Source: an uncultured Rickettsiales bacterium
GTDB lineage: Bacteria > Pseudomonadota > Alphaproteobacteria > Micavibrionales > GCA-2720935
DNA length: 64,000 bases
Assembly: GCA_950054255.1 (NCBI GenBank)
Contig: CATLOR010000004.1
Span: 62,001-126,000, forward strand
Direction of reading: 5' to 3'
Under the pieces are notes generated by a model. That model was given only the letters and a program-made list of their open reading frames with translations. It had not been told where the DNA came from and ran no database searches. The position numbers and the translations under genes were made by a program. Shown piece by piece: positions 36,716-46,864 of the stretch (positions are counted from its first letter, which is position 1; every line of letters starts with the position of its first letter).

Positions 36716-38360
36716 TCCAATTCAAAACACACAAGATCATGACAACCAATCTCTTTCAAGTAGTAAAAGAGATCTTTTAAAGGCACCTCCTTCGCCTTTA
36801 AATACGCGTATTCTAGCTGTTAATATTATTGCGATTTTTGTTTTAGGTATTGGTTTGCTCTATTTGGGGCATTATCAAAAAACATTAATTGAAAAAGAAT
36901 TAAATGTGATGGGCAGAGAAGCTTCTATTTTCGTTGAGGCACTTCTTGAATATAATAAAACACATATTGATTTAGAGAAAGAGGATGCGAAAAAATTCCT
37001 TCATAGATTAGCTCGTAAATCAGGAAAAAAAATTGTGTTGTTTTCGAAAGATGGGCAAGTCATTACGAGATCAACACAAGGACAGATTATTTATCCGCCA
37101 GTCACATCTGAGTTAAAATCACGCGCTGAACAGATGTTACGTTTTTTAGATGTGATAACCCGCTTCTTACTTAATTTTACACCAGGTGGAAATGTGCAAA
37201 ATTTAGAGCTTTATCCATATTCCGCATCAACAGAAATTCAAGATTATCCAAATGCTTTGAAAGCATATCAAACGACCGTTATGAATGCGTCGGCTTGGCG
37301 TAATCAAACAGATGATATTGTCTTAATGATTGCGGCTCCAATTATGAAGGGAGAGCATATTCTAGGTGTGTTGCTTTTAGAAAAAGGTGATTATGATATT
37401 AAAACGGCTATGAGCTCTTTGCGCTCAGATATTTTATTTGTTTTCTTATTTGGGTTGTTTGTGACAATTATGCTTTCTTTTTATCTGGCAAGTACAATTG
37501 CAAATCCTTTGCGTCTTCTCTCAAATGCTGCTGATGAAGTAAGACGTAATAAACAACGCAAGATAGACATTCCGGATTTTTCAATCCGCCAAGATGAAAT
37601 TGCTTTATTATCAGAAACATTAAGAGATATGACCACGGCTTTGTGGGATAGAATGGATGCGATTGAACAATTCGCAGCAGATGTATCTCATGAATTGAAA
37701 AACCCTCTTACGTCGTTAAAAAGTGCATTAGAAACGATTGACAGAATTAAAGACCCTGAGAAAAAACAAAAATTGATGAAGATTATTCATCAAGACATTA
37801 ATCGATTGGATCGATTAATTACGGATATTTCTGATGCTTCTAGAATAGATTCTGAAATGTCAAAAACAGATATGGATATTATAAACTTGGTGGATTTATT
37901 AAACGAAGTTTTGCGCTTTTATAGAAGAGAAGATCTGGAGGTGAAGCAAACACATAGTATTGTATTTGATAATCACTTAGATAAGCCCGCAATCATTAAG
38001 GGAATTAGTGGTCGTTTGATACATGTGTTTCAAAACTTAATTGATAATGCGATTTCTTTTGCGCCACCAGAAAGTGATATTGTCTTACGTTTGGAGCAAG
38101 AAGAGGATGCATATATTGTTTATGTTGAAGATCATGGACCTGGTATTCCTCTTGAAAATTTAGACAAAATATTTAAACGTTTTTACACAGAACGTCCTGA
38201 TGCAGAAGCCTTTGGCAACCATTCAGGTTTAGGGTTGTCAATTGTGAAACAAATTATCCGTGCTCATGATGCTGATATAGCCGTTTCTAATATGATTAGT
38301 GACCAAGGACAAGTGACAGGGTGTCGATTTACATTGACCTTTAAGTCTTATGAAGATTAG
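36708..38360 (+). CDS. chvG: ChvG-type sensor histidine kinase
   Basis: A 550-residue kinase. It has a membrane helix at about 31-52, a periplasmic sensor of ~185 residues, a second helix at about 240-262 and a HAMP segment ([17 protein letters not shown]). HisKA follows, with phospho-acceptor His328 in [11 protein letters not shown], then HATPase with [16 protein letters not shown] and [10 protein letters not shown] chose ATG 36708, which overlaps the end of chvI; the upstream frame lies wholly inside chvI. In rhizobia hprK, manX and ptsH follow and precede ahcY; here only 73 nt separate chvG and ahcY. Confidence 0.93.
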   Translation: MDDPIQNTQDHDNQSLSSSKRDLLKAPPSPLNTRILAVNIIAIFVLGIGLLYLGHYQKTLIEKELNVMGREASIFVEALLEYNKTHIDLEKEDAKKFLHRLARKSGKKIVLFSKDGQVITRSTQGQIIYPPVTSELKSRAEQMLRFLDVITRFLLNFTPGGNVQNLELYPYSASTEIQDYPNALKAYQTTVMNASAWRNQTDDIVLMIAAPIMKGEHILGVLLLEKGDYDIKTAMSSLRSDILFVFLFGLFVTIMLSFYLASTIANPLRLLSNAADEVRRNKQRKIDIPDFSIRQDEIALLSETLRDMTTALWDRMDAIEQFAADVSHELKNPLTSLKSALETIDRIKDPEKKQKLMKIIHQDINRLDRLITDISDASRIDSEMSKTDMDIINLVDLLNEVLRFYRREDLEVKQTHSIVFDNHLDKPAIIKGISGRLIHVFQNLIDNAISFAPPESDIVLRLEQEEDAYIVYVEDHGPGIPLENLDKIFKRFYTERPDAEAFGNHSGLGLSIVKQIIRAHDADIAVSNMISDQGQVTGCRFTLTFKSYED

Positions 38361-38433
38361 AAAATATTTTGCATTAAGCTTTAAAAACAGGTAAGACAAA
38401 GAAAGATTTTACAAGTTCAGAAAGGATCCGATT

Positions 38434-39744
38434 ATGGAAGCAGTACAAAAAACAACAGATCAAGATTACAAAGTTAAAGATATTTCTTTGGCTGATTGGG
38501 GACGAAAGGAAATTCGTATTGCAGAAACTGAGATGCCAGGTCTTATGGCTTTGCGTGAAGAATATAAAGGGAAAGCACCTTTAAAAGGAGCACGTATTGT
38601 TGGATGTCTTCACATGACAATTCAAACAGCTGTTCTTATAGAAACATTAACAGATCTTGGTGCTGAGGTGCGTTGGTCATCTTGTAATATTTTTTCAACA
38701 CAAGATCAGGCCGCAGCCGCAATCGCAGCAGCAGGTATCCCAGTATTTGCTTGGAAAGGTATGAGTGAAGAAGAGTTTTGGTGGTGTATTGATCAAACAA
38801 TTGAAGGCCCTAATGGTTGGAAACCAAACATGATCTTAGATGATGGTGGCGATCTAACTGTTCGTATGCATGAAAACTTCCCTACGCTTCTTGACGATGT
38901 TAAAGGTCTGTCTGAAGAAACAACAACGGGGGTTCTTCGTCTCTATGAAATGGAAAAAGCGGGCACATTAAAAGTTCCAGCAATTAACGTGAACGACTCT
39001 GTTACAAAATCAAAATTTGATAATTTATATGGGTGTCGTGAGAGCTTAGTTGACGGTATCAAACGTGCAACAGATGTGATGATCGCTGGAAAAATTGCAC
39101 TTGTTGCTGGTTTTGGTGATGTGGGTAAAGGATCAGCAGAATCACTTCGCTCACAAGGGGCGCGTGTGATGGTGACAGAAATTGATCCAATCTGTGCACT
39201 TCAAGCGGCTATGGAAGGGTATGAAGTTGTCACGATGGAAGACGCTGCACCAATGGCTGATATTTTTGTAACAGCAACAGGAAACAAAGATATTGTGACA
39301 GTTGATCATATGCGTGCGATGAAAGATCGCGCTATTGTTTGTAACATTGGTCATTTTGATAATGAAATTCAAATCGAAGGGCTAAGTAATATGACTTGGG
39401 AGGAAGTAAAACCTCAAGTTGATGAGGTTGTTTTTCCTGACGGTAAAAGGCTTATTATTTTAGCAAAAGGGCGCTTGGTGAATTTAGGCTGTGCGACAGG
39501 GCATCCAAGCTTTGTTATGAGTGCATCTTTCACAAACCAGACATTGGCACAAATTGAGTTGTGGAAAAATTCAGAAAGCTATGAGAATAAAGTTTATGTT
39601 TTACCAAAACATTTAGATGAGAAAGTAGCGCGCCTACACCTTGATAAAATTGGCGCAAAGCTTACGACTTTAACAAAAGATCAAGCAGATTACTTAGGCG
39701 TTTCTCAAGAAGGCCCCTTTAAAGGCGATGCTTATCGTTATTAA
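38434..39744 (+). CDS. ahcY: Adenosylhomocysteinase (S-adenosylhomocysteine hydrolase)
   Basis: A 436-residue NAD-dependent enzyme cleaving S-adenosylhomocysteine to homocysteine and adenosine, which keeps methylation reactions running. Signatures include [24 protein letters not shown], the [12 protein letters not shown] segment and the NAD loop [12 protein letters not shown]. The C-terminus [10 protein letters not shown] is the classic end. AAGGA lies eight bases before the ATG. A strong terminator follows. Confidence 0.99.
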   Translation: MEAVQKTTDQDYKVKDISLADWGRKEIRIAETEMPGLMALREEYKGKAPLKGARIVGCLHMTIQTAVLIETLTDLGAEVRWSSCNIFSTQDQAAAAIAAAGIPVFAWKGMSEEEFWWCIDQTIEGPNGWKPNMILDDGGDLTVRMHENFPTLLDDVKGLSEETTTGVLRLYEMEKAGTLKVPAINVNDSVTKSKFDNLYGCRESLVDGIKRATDVMIAGKIALVAGFGDVGKGSAESLRSQGARVMVTEIDPICALQAAMEGYEVVTMEDAAPMADIFVTATGNKDIVTVDHMRAMKDRAIVCNIGHFDNEIQIEGLSNMTWEEVKPQVDEVVFPDGKRLIILAKGRLVNLGCATGHPSFVMSASFTNQTLAQIELWKNSESYENKVYVLPKHLDEKVARLHLDKIGAKLTTLTKDQADYLGVSQEGPFKGDAYRY

Positions 39745-39769
39745 TTCTTACAGAATGAATTGATTCTCG

Positions 39770-39820
39770 AAAAAGGCTGGTGTTATACTCTTTCTAATGA
39801 GTGTTCAACCAGCCTTTTTT
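39770..39820 (+). terminator. Rho-independent terminator of ahcY
   Basis: AAAAAGGCTGGT (39770-39781) pairs with ACCAGCCTTTTT (39808-39819) and is followed by T. A small ACTC/GAGT pairing may extend inside the loop. It ends 26 nt after the ahcY stop and overlaps the longest open frame of the next gene, which argues that divL starts later. Confidence 0.85.
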
Positions 39821-39848
39821 ATTCGTGAAAGCATTTAAAGAAAATATC

Positions 39849-42110
39849 ATGAGAACTGTAACAGACATGACGAAACATCGTCGTGTTATGATGCAGTTGC
39901 GTGGTGAGAATAGACGTTATAAAAGTTTTATGCATTCAATCCCCTATCAATATTGTGGATGGAGTGCTATGGGGACGCAAATCATTTCGCCAGCGTTCGA
40001 AGATATGTTTGATGGTGCAGAGATTACTTGTTTTAAAGATTTAGAATCTATTTTGTCACCAGCGTCCTACGAAGTTTTAGAGAAAAGGTATAAAATTCTT
40101 ACGCCTCAAGATCAGTTCTTTGATATGCATGTGAAAGATCTTGGCGAAAAACGAATTTTTTACGTTATTTGTACGAGCACACAGTTTTCTGATGGTGAAA
40201 CATTTAATATATTATGGTTTGATGATTGTAGTCAGCTTATGACACAACTCGAAACATATGAGAAAGATGTTGCCTATTTTAAAAAATCAAAGATCTTTTA
40301 TGAACACTGTTTCGGTGCCTTCCCTTTCCCTGTATGGATTAGAGATGAAGAGGGGCGTATTACATGGTGTAATAAAGATTATGAGAAAGCATTTGATAAA
40401 GATAAAGAGGCTGTTTTGTCAGAGCAATTAGAGCTTCTGCCTTCTGGTGATGCTCAAGAATTATCTGCACTTGCTAAAACAACTGAAACGGTTCAGAAGA
40501 AACAAAATCATTTTATTATAGATGGGAAAAGACATTTGATTGAAGTGAGTGAAGTCCCTCTCTTTGAATCTAAACAAACATTTGGTTTTGCACGTGATAT
40601 AACAGATTATGAGCTTCTTACAGATGAACTGAAATTAATGAAAACGGCGAATGCGGATGTTTTAGAACAGGTTAATTTGCCTGTTGCTATTTACGGGGCC
40701 GATATGCGTTTGAGTTTTTATAATAGCTCTTATGCACGTGTTTGGGGCGTTCAAGATAGTTGGTTGAATAAAAATCCTTTAATTGGTGAGTTTCTTGATC
40801 ATTTACGCCAAAAACGGAAGTTGCCAGAGCAGGCTAATTTTAGAGAATATGTCGACCAATGGCGTAAGTTTTTTACAAATTTGATCGATCCTTATGAAGA
40901 AATGATGTATTTGCCTGATGGCACAGCACTAAGGACTGTTGTTGTCCCTCACCCACAAGGTGGATTGATGGTATCTCACGAGGATGTAACTAGTCGCTTA
41001 GAGCTAGAAACATCTTATAATACTTTGATAGCTGTCCAGAGAGAAACAATTGACCATTTAGCAGAAGGTGTATGCGTGTTTGGGCCTGATGGACGAATGC
41101 GCTTATTTAACACGGCCTGTAAAAAGATTTGGGGCGTGACAGATGAGCAATTATCAAGCAAACCACATATTACAGAGCTTGTTGAATGGATTAAACATTA
41201 TTTTGATGAAAGCGATTGGCCTCGTATTAAGGCAAAATTGATAGAAAGTTGTTTGGCAAGTAAGGCTGAAACAGGTCGTTTTTCAAGGGCAGATGGCTCG
41301 GTATTGGATTATAGGCTTGTGCCACTTCCTGATGGCGGGTTGCTGGCCTCGTATCTTGATACAACAGATTCAGTGCGCGTTGAAGAAGCTTTAATTGAGA
41401 AGAATACGGCTTTGGAAGCTGCAGACCAATTAAAATCAGGGTTTTTGGCGAATGTATCTTATCAACTGAGGAACCCGTTAAATGCTATTATTGGCTTTGC
41501 TGATATTTTAGAGCAACAATATTTTGGCCCAGTTAACGAGAAACAATCCGAATATGTGAATGATATTGCAAGTGCGGGTAAAGATCTGGTGGCTTTAATT
41601 GATGATATTCTTGATTTATCAACAATTGAAGCTGGGTATATGGAACTTGATTTAGCAGATATTAAAATAGCCTCTTTATTAGATGACGTACGAGAACTTG
41701 CATCAGAGTGGGGCGGGAATCAGAAAACGACAATTACGGTTGATTACCCTAAGAATATTGGCAGTGTGATTTTAGATGAAACACGTATAAAACAAACGCT
41801 TCTTAATCTCATTCAAAATGCTGTGACATTTAATAAACATATAGCGGTTCATATCACTGTGTCGGCGTCACGTAAAAAAGACTATTTTGAGTTTTATGTA
41901 GAGGATGATGGTGTTGGAATTGCAAAAGATGATCTAGAAACAATCTTTAAGCCATTTAGACGTGCACAAGAAGCAAAAGAAAAACGCGGTCTAGGGATTG
42001 GACTTAGCCTCGTTAAAAGTATTGTTGAGCTTCATGACGGGGATGTGGAAATTCAAAGTGAAGTGGATAAAGGCACAAGGGTTATTGTTAAACTTCCTTA
42101 TCGAGCGTAA
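39849..42110 (+). CDS. divL: DivL-type atypical PAS histidine kinase
   Basis: The ~753-residue protein has several PAS regions (about 25-110, 145-235, 265-370 and 390-500). The dimerisation domain follows, where the H-box reads VSYQLRNPL: the phospho-acceptor His is replaced by Tyr538. This Tyr is the hallmark of DivL, which in Caulobacter reads DivK phosphorylation and controls CckA rather than working as a normal kinase. The HATPase region has NLIQNAVTF, DDGVGIA and RGLGIGLSLV. The position after ahcY and upstream of tsaE also fits. I chose ATG 39849; the frame extends to a GTG at 39801, but that lies inside the ahcY terminator. No clear N-terminal membrane helix is seen, unlike Caulobacter DivL. 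Confidence 0.9.
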   Translation: MRTVTDMTKHRRVMMQLRGENRRYKSFMHSIPYQYCGWSAMGTQIISPAFEDMFDGAEITCFKDLESILSPASYEVLEKRYKILTPQDQFFDMHVKDLGEKRIFYVICTSTQFSDGETFNILWFDDCSQLMTQLETYEKDVAYFKKSKIFYEHCFGAFPFPVWIRDEEGRITWCNKDYEKAFDKDKEAVLSEQLELLPSGDAQELSALAKTTETVQKKQNHFIIDGKRHLIEVSEVPLFESKQTFGFARDITDYELLTDELKLMKTANADVLEQVNLPVAIYGADMRLSFYNSSYARVWGVQDSWLNKNPLIGEFLDHLRQKRKLPEQANFREYVDQWRKFFTNLIDPYEEMMYLPDGTALRTVVVPHPQGGLMVSHEDVTSRLELETSYNTLIAVQRETIDHLAEGVCVFGPDGRMRLFNTACKKIWGVTDEQLSSKPHITELVEWIKHYFDESDWPRIKAKLIESCLASKAETGRFSRADGSVLDYRLVPLPDGGLLASYLDTTDSVRVEEALIEKNTALEAADQLKSGFLANVSYQLRNPLNAIIGFADILEQQYFGPVNEKQSEYVNDIASAGKDLVALIDDILDLSTIEAGYMELDLADIKIASLLDDVRELASEWGGNQKTTITVDYPKNIGSVILDETRIKQTLLNLIQNAVTFNKHIAVHITVSASRKKDYFEFYVEDDGVGIAKDDLETIFKPFRRAQEAKEKRGLGIGLSLVKSIVELHDGDVEIQSEVDKGTRVIVKLPYRA

Positions 42111-42182
42111 TTTCCTTGACCTCTTATGTTTAAATCATACATTATTACTATATAAATATAAAAATAAAACAGGAGAGAGCCT

Positions 42183-44237
42183 ATGCCTTTAGATAATAAT
42201 AGCGTATTAAATGCGTTTAAAATGAAAAACCAAGCCCCAGATTTCGATGCCGTTAAATCTGAAGATTTTAAAGAAGCGATTATATTAGCGATTGAAGAAG
42301 CACGCGCGAATATCAAAGAAATTACAGATCAAGCAGAAGCGCCTAGCTTTGAAAATACACTTGTTAAGTTAGAAGAAGCGAGTGAGGCGTATGATGTTGT
42401 GACTTCTTTGTATTTTAATCTGCTCTCTATTAACAAAGATGATGCGCTTCTCGGTATTGAAGAAGAGGTGATTGCTCTGTGTCAAAGCTTTGGGAGTGAG
42501 TTCTCATATAACGAAGCCTTATTTGCACGGGTTAAAGCTCTCTATGACCAGAAGGACGCATTGGGGTTAGATGATGAACAAAGTGTTTTATTAGAAGATT
42601 CTTATAAAGGATTTGTTCGTAATGGTGCTAATTTGTCATCTGCGGATAAGCAAAAGTTAAAAGAAGTAAATGAGCGTTTAAGTGTTTTAAGCTCTAAATA
42701 CGGGAATAATGTTTTGGATTCAAAAAATGAATTCCAACTTTTTATAACAGATAAATCAGAGCTAGATGGATTGCCTGAGTGGTTTTTAGCAGCTACAGCC
42801 GAAGCCGCAAAGGAAGCCGGTCATGACGGTGAATATTTATTAACACTTGATTTCCCAGTTTATTATCCAATCTTACAATTTGCCAAAAATAGAGAATTGC
42901 GTAAGAAAATTTGGTTTGCTTCAGGAGAAATTGCAAGTCAAGGGGCACATGATAATAAACCAATTGTGGAAGAAATATTAGAATTGCGTCAAGAAAAAGC
43001 AACGTTGTTAGGTTTTGATACATATGCGGATTATGTTCTGGATGAACGGATGGCTAAAGAAAAAGCGCGTGTGTTTTCTTTCCTCGATGAGCTTAAACAA
43101 ACAGTGATTGAGCCAGCTAAGAAAGAATTAGAAGAAATAAAAGCTCTTGCTGTTAAAGAAGATAATGTTACAGACTTTGAACCTTGGGATATGGCTTATT
43201 ACGTTGATAAATATAAGCAAGAGTCATTAGGGTTTAATGATGAGGATCTACGTCCTTATTACAAGCTTGAGAATGTTTTAGAGGGGTGTTTTGAGCATGC
43301 TTCTTCACTATTCTCACTGCGTTTTGAAGAAAATAAAAATTACAACACTTATCATAAAGATGTGCGTGCATTTGATGTGTTTGATACAGATACAGGTGAT
43401 TTTGTGGGGACATTATATGCTGATTTCTTCCCCCGAAAAAATAAGCGTGGTGGCGCTTGGGAAACATCATATCGCAAGCAAGGTCTTTATAAAGGGGCAA
43501 CAGAAAGACCTGTAGTTGCAATTGCATGTAATTTTACCAAACCAAGTGCTGGAAACCCTTCTTTAATTACTCAAAATGAAGTGGAAACATTATTCCATGA
43601 AATGGGGCATGCTTTACATGATTTATTAGCACAAGCTAAATACAGATCAGTATCAGGCACAGCTGTTAAGTGGGACTTTGTTGAGCTTCCTTCACAAGTT
43701 CAAGAAAACTGGACTTATGAGCGTGAAACACTTGATCGTTATGCTCGTCATGTGAAAACAGGTGATAAAATGCCGGAAGAGCTTTATCAAAAACTCAGAA
43801 AAAGTTCGCAATTTATGCGTGCAACCTTTCGTTTAAGACAAATATCGTTGGCGATGCTCGATATGAAACTTCATGCAACTGATCCTAAAGAGATCAAAGA
43901 TATTGAAAGTTTTGAAACAGAATTGATGAAAGATTTTAATTTGCTTGCATCTCACGGTATGTTGCGCGCGACGAGTTTCACCCATATTTTTGATGGTGGT
44001 TACGCAGCAGGGTATTATAGCTATCAATGGGCAGAGCTTTTAGATGCAGATGCTTTTGAAGCTTTCCAAGAAAAAGGGCTGTATCACAAAGATACAGCGT
44101 CTGCTTTGAAGCGTCTATATTCTATGGGAGCAAGTAAGGATCCTAATGATTTATATAAAGAATTTAGAGGGCGAGAAGCAGATCCTCAAGCTATGTTGCG
44201 TAGAGATGGGTTAGCGAAGCAATCTCCAAAACCATAG
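42183..44237 (+). CDS. M3-family zinc metallopeptidase (oligopeptidase A / Dcp type)
   Basis: A 684-residue cytosolic thimet-oligopeptidase-family enzyme. The zinc motif is FHEMGHALH with His472, Glu473 and His476. The substrate-side segment SGTAVKWDFVELPSQVQENW and the RYARHVKTGDKMPEEL stretch resemble peptidyl-dipeptidase Dcp slightly more than OpdA, but the two cannot be separated by eye. It degrades short peptides, including signal-peptide fragments. AGGAG precedes the ATG well. It sits between divL and an orphan membrane gene. Confidence 0.93.
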   Translation: MPLDNNSVLNAFKMKNQAPDFDAVKSEDFKEAIILAIEEARANIKEITDQAEAPSFENTLVKLEEASEAYDVVTSLYFNLLSINKDDALLGIEEEVIALCQSFGSEFSYNEALFARVKALYDQKDALGLDDEQSVLLEDSYKGFVRNGANLSSADKQKLKEVNERLSVLSSKYGNNVLDSKNEFQLFITDKSELDGLPEWFLAATAEAAKEAGHDGEYLLTLDFPVYYPILQFAKNRELRKKIWFASGEIASQGAHDNKPIVEEILELRQEKATLLGFDTYADYVLDERMAKEKARVFSFLDELKQTVIEPAKKELEEIKALAVKEDNVTDFEPWDMAYYVDKYKQESLGFNDEDLRPYYKLENVLEGCFEHASSLFSLRFEENKNYNTYHKDVRAFDVFDTDTGDFVGTLYADFFPRKNKRGGAWETSYRKQGLYKGATERPVVAIACNFTKPSAGNPSLITQNEVETLFHEMGHALHDLLAQAKYRSVSGTAVKWDFVELPSQVQENWTYERETLDRYARHVKTGDKMPEELYQKLRKSSQFMRATFRLRQISLAMLDMKLHATDPKEIKDIESFETELMKDFNLLASHGMLRATSFTHIFDGGYAAGYYSYQWAELLDADAFEAFQEKGLYHKDTASALKRLYSMGASKDPNDLYKEFRGREADPQAMLRRDGLAKQSPKP

Positions 44238-44303
44238 TTTGCATAAAATATAAAATTAGTATAAAATATGTCTTATATAATAAAATAAGACAGGCAGGCA
44301 TTA

Positions 44304-45272
44304 TTGAGTCAAAAAGTAGGAGATCCTAAAGAAACGTCTTTTCTAGATAAAACAAGAAAAGTTTTACTAGATCCTGGTTTTTTATTTACACTTGGAAATG
44401 CTTTTTTACTCCCTTCTCCGTTAACAATAGGGGCTTCTTTTCTTATTTTTTCTATGGTTTCATTGGGGCAAACGGCCGAGCCTAAGAATAAAAAATCATT
44501 ATTGAGTAAATTAAAAAAGCTTTCTTCAACGCCTAATTTAGGGTTGATGATTGCAGGAGCTGCATTAATACCAATTGCGATCTCATCATTTATGGCCGTA
44601 CCGTGGGCAACAGTTTCGGGAGCGGCTTTGTTAACGAATACAGCCTTTTTATCAGGTATTGCCTCTAGTTTTTTTGTTGCTTTTGACTTTATGAAACCGA
44701 TGGAAGGTCGAGGCATTATAAAACCGTTTAGAAACACATCTCTGCTTAAAAGAAGTGCAAATGTTTTATTGAAATCAGAAACATATTCAGCAATAGGAAT
44801 GATGGCGGTTTCTAGTATGGCAGGCCCTGTTGGGTTTTTAATGTGGCCTGTGATCGGTGTTTCATCTGCTTTAACAGTTATGAACTCGCAAAAAGAGGCT
44901 TATTCAAATATGGGAGCACCAAAATTATGGATGGCTGGCGCTTGTGCGATGAATGCTGTCGCTGCTTTTATAGCTAACCCTGCTATTGCAATAGCGAATA
45001 TATCCTATACAGCGGCTTATACAAGTTTAGAAGTCATGGAGCCAAATAATATCGCACAGAAAATTAAAACAGCTTTTTCATCTTCGCAACAGAAGACATC
45101 AGTACCTTTACAAGAGAAGAGCCTATCACCAGAGTTTCAACCTGCTCCTATATTGAGGGGGACACCAAAGCAGACTTCTATTAAGGGGCGTTTTGCGCAA
45201 CGCGTTCGCCCAGCCATATCTCATCACACACCAGCAAAACAGAGCGTGCCTAAAAAACCAAAAGTTACTTAG
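44304..45272 (+). CDS. Unrecognised multi-pass membrane protein
   Basis: This 322-residue protein has an N-terminal charged ~25 residues, then several hydrophobic segments (about 29-52, 77-98, 100-122, 155-185 and 205-235). A hydrophilic, Pro-, Lys- and Gln-rich tail of ~75 residues ends it. I know no family. The start is TTG at 44304, because the next ATG codons fall inside the first membrane segments. A TATAAT hexamer at 44276-44281 lies within a GTCTTAT/ATAAGAC inverted repeat (44270-44291), so the promoter may be controlled. The stop region overlaps the convergent ferredoxin-NADP reductase gene by 8 nt. Confidence 0.75.
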   Translation: MSQKVGDPKETSFLDKTRKVLLDPGFLFTLGNAFLLPSPLTIGASFLIFSMVSLGQTAEPKNKKSLLSKLKKLSSTPNLGLMIAGAALIPIAISSFMAVPWATVSGAALLTNTAFLSGIASSFFVAFDFMKPMEGRGIIKPFRNTSLLKRSANVLLKSETYSAIGMMAVSSMAGPVGFLMWPVIGVSSALTVMNSQKEAYSNMGAPKLWMAGACAMNAVAAFIANPAIAIANISYTAAYTSLEVMEPNNIAQKIKTAFSSSQQKTSVPLQEKSLSPEFQPAPILRGTPKQTSIKGRFAQRVRPAISHHTPAKQSVPKKPKVT

Positions 45273-46290
45273 TTGTCTGTCTTTTAGAGGGTTCTAGTGA
45301 TGTTGAATGCTGAGAGTGAAAGCTTTTATCAGGGTTTAGATAGGTTCGTATCTGGTGGCTCGCTGTCGCAACTTCTGAAAAACCTGTTAAGATGAGATTG
45401 AGTTTGTTTGGATAAGTACATACATCACCAACGGCAAAAATACCAGCCTGTCCCGTTTGATTGGTAAGAGGATCGACTGGGATTTTGTGATCTGTTACAT
45501 CAATAGGCCATGTTGAAAAGACACTTAAATCATTTGATAAGCCAAAAAACGGAAGTAAGATATCAGCTTTGAGTGCTTTTTCCTCTTGGTCAAAGTTTTT
45601 TATATAGACTGTTTCTAAAGAGGGGGCTACGCCTTCTAAGTGACTGAGTTGCCATCCTGTTTCAAGTGTAATACGTCCTTCTTCGGTAAGTTTATTTAAG
45701 ATATTAATACTTTCTGGAGCAGCTCTGAACTTATCACGCCTATGGACTAAGGTAACAGACTTAGCGATGCCTGATAAAGCTAATGACCAATCTACGGCAC
45801 TATCGCCGCCACCTGCGATCACAATGTTTTTGTCTTTTAAATTGTTTGTTTTTTTAACATAATAAAAAACACTTGTTCCCTCATAAGCCTCAATATGATC
45901 TAGGGGAGGTCTGTTAGGGCCAAAAGCACCAGCACCAGCGGCGATTATGATCGCGCGGCTATGAAGTTTAATGCCTTTAGATGTCGTAATAGTATAGCTG
46001 TTGTCATTATTTTGAGTGATGGTTGAGCTATATTGACCAAGATAGGTGTCAAAATCAAAAACACTGGCTTGTTTAATCAGGGCATTGATTAAGTCTTCGC
46101 CTTTTATTTCAGGGAATGCAGGAATATCATAAATAGGTTTTTCAGGGTAGAGAGCGGTACATTGCCCGCCTAAATCATCTAGGCTGTCGACAATCTGTGT
46201 CGAGAGGCCCATCATCCCGCATTGGAAAAGAGCAAATAGCCCGACAGGGCCGGCTCCGATAATTGTTACATCTTTTACTGTGTTTGACAT
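45265..46290 (-). CDS. Ferredoxin--NADP+ reductase, thioredoxin-reductase-like type
   Basis: A 341-residue two-domain flavoprotein. The FAD loop IIGAGPVGLFALF lies at 10-22, followed by GGQCTALYPEKPIYDIPAF, which is diagnostic of the YumC-type ferredoxin-NADP reductases and lacks the redox Cys pair of thioredoxin reductase. The NADP loop IAGGGDSAVDWSL and the C-terminal FAVGDVCTYPNKLNLI are also seen. It moves electrons between NADPH and ferredoxin or flavodoxin. It is divergent from tsaE. Confidence 0.93.
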   Translation of the reverse strand: MSNTVKDVTIIGAGPVGLFALFQCGMMGLSTQIVDSLDDLGGQCTALYPEKPIYDIPAFPEIKGEDLINALIKQASVFDFDTYLGQYSSTITQNNDNSYTITTSKGIKLHSRAIIIAAGAGAFGPNRPPLDHIEAYEGTSVFYYVKKTNNLKDKNIVIAGGGDSAVDWSLALSGIAKSVTLVHRRDKFRAAPESINILNKLTEEGRITLETGWQLSHLEGVAPSLETVYIKNFDQEEKALKADILLPFFGLSNDLSVFSTWPIDVTDHKIPVDPLTNQTGQAGIFAVGDVCTYPNKLNLILTGFSEVATASHQIRTYLNPDKSFHSQHSTSLEPSKRQTTK

Positions 46291-46346
46291 GCTGATTATA
46301 TTTTATCTGTTTTGTTTCCTATATACCTTTGTTAAGATACGATGTC

Positions 46347-46841
46347 ATGAGTGAGAAGCAACAATTTTTTCGTCTAAAAGATGAGCAGTCGACAAAAGAT
46401 TTAGCCATTTTATTAGCATCTGTTTTAAAACAACAAGATGTCTTGCTTCTGCATGGGGATTTAGGTGTTGGGAAAACAACATTTTCAAAATATTTTATTC
46501 GCTCTTATTTAAATGAACCGTCTATAGAAGTGCCAAGCCCAACTTTCACGCTCGTTCAACATTATGGTGAAGAAAAAAACAGACTAGATCATTATGATTG
46601 TTATCGATTAGAGGATGAAGAAGAAATCTTAGAAATTGGACTAGAAGAGAGTTTTTCTTCCGCACTATCACTTATAGAGTGGCCTGATAAAATAGCGTCT
46701 TTTTTACCTGTTCATGCGAGTGTTTTGGGATTGAAAATTGATTCAAATGATATAACGGCGCGGATCGGTTTTTTGCAGATGGACGAACAAAGAATGGCTG
46801 GTATTATGTGGCCAGACACGATAGAGTTATTGCAAAGATAA
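46347..46841 (+). CDS. tsaE: tRNA threonylcarbamoyladenosine biosynthesis ATPase TsaE
   Basis: A 164-residue P-loop ATPase that works with TsaB and TsaD in making t6A37 on ANN-decoding tRNAs. Walker A is GDLGVGKTTFSKYF near residue 43. VPSPTFTLVQHY and the HYDCYRLEDEEE segment are typical, as is LIEWPDKI. I chose ATG 46347; a TTG at 46329 is in frame but poorer. Between this gene and the nucleotidyltransferase there are only 23 nt, so the amgK gene often found here is missing. Confidence 0.95.
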   Translation: MSEKQQFFRLKDEQSTKDLAILLASVLKQQDVLLLHGDLGVGKTTFSKYFIRSYLNEPSIEVPSPTFTLVQHYGEEKNRLDHYDCYRLEDEEEILEIGLEESFSSALSLIEWPDKIASFLPVHASVLGLKIDSNDITARIGFLQMDEQRMAGIMWPDTIELLQR

Positions 46842-46864
46842 TAATAGGAATCAAAGGATCAAAC

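Noticed and set aside
38361..38433. Possible SAM or SAH riboswitch in front of ahcY
   Set aside because: The 73-nt leader is AT-rich with no convincing stem set or known riboswitch core; only a ribosome-binding site is clear.
39801..39848. Longer divL reading frame from GTG 39801
   Set aside because: The segment forms the right arm of the ahcY terminator.
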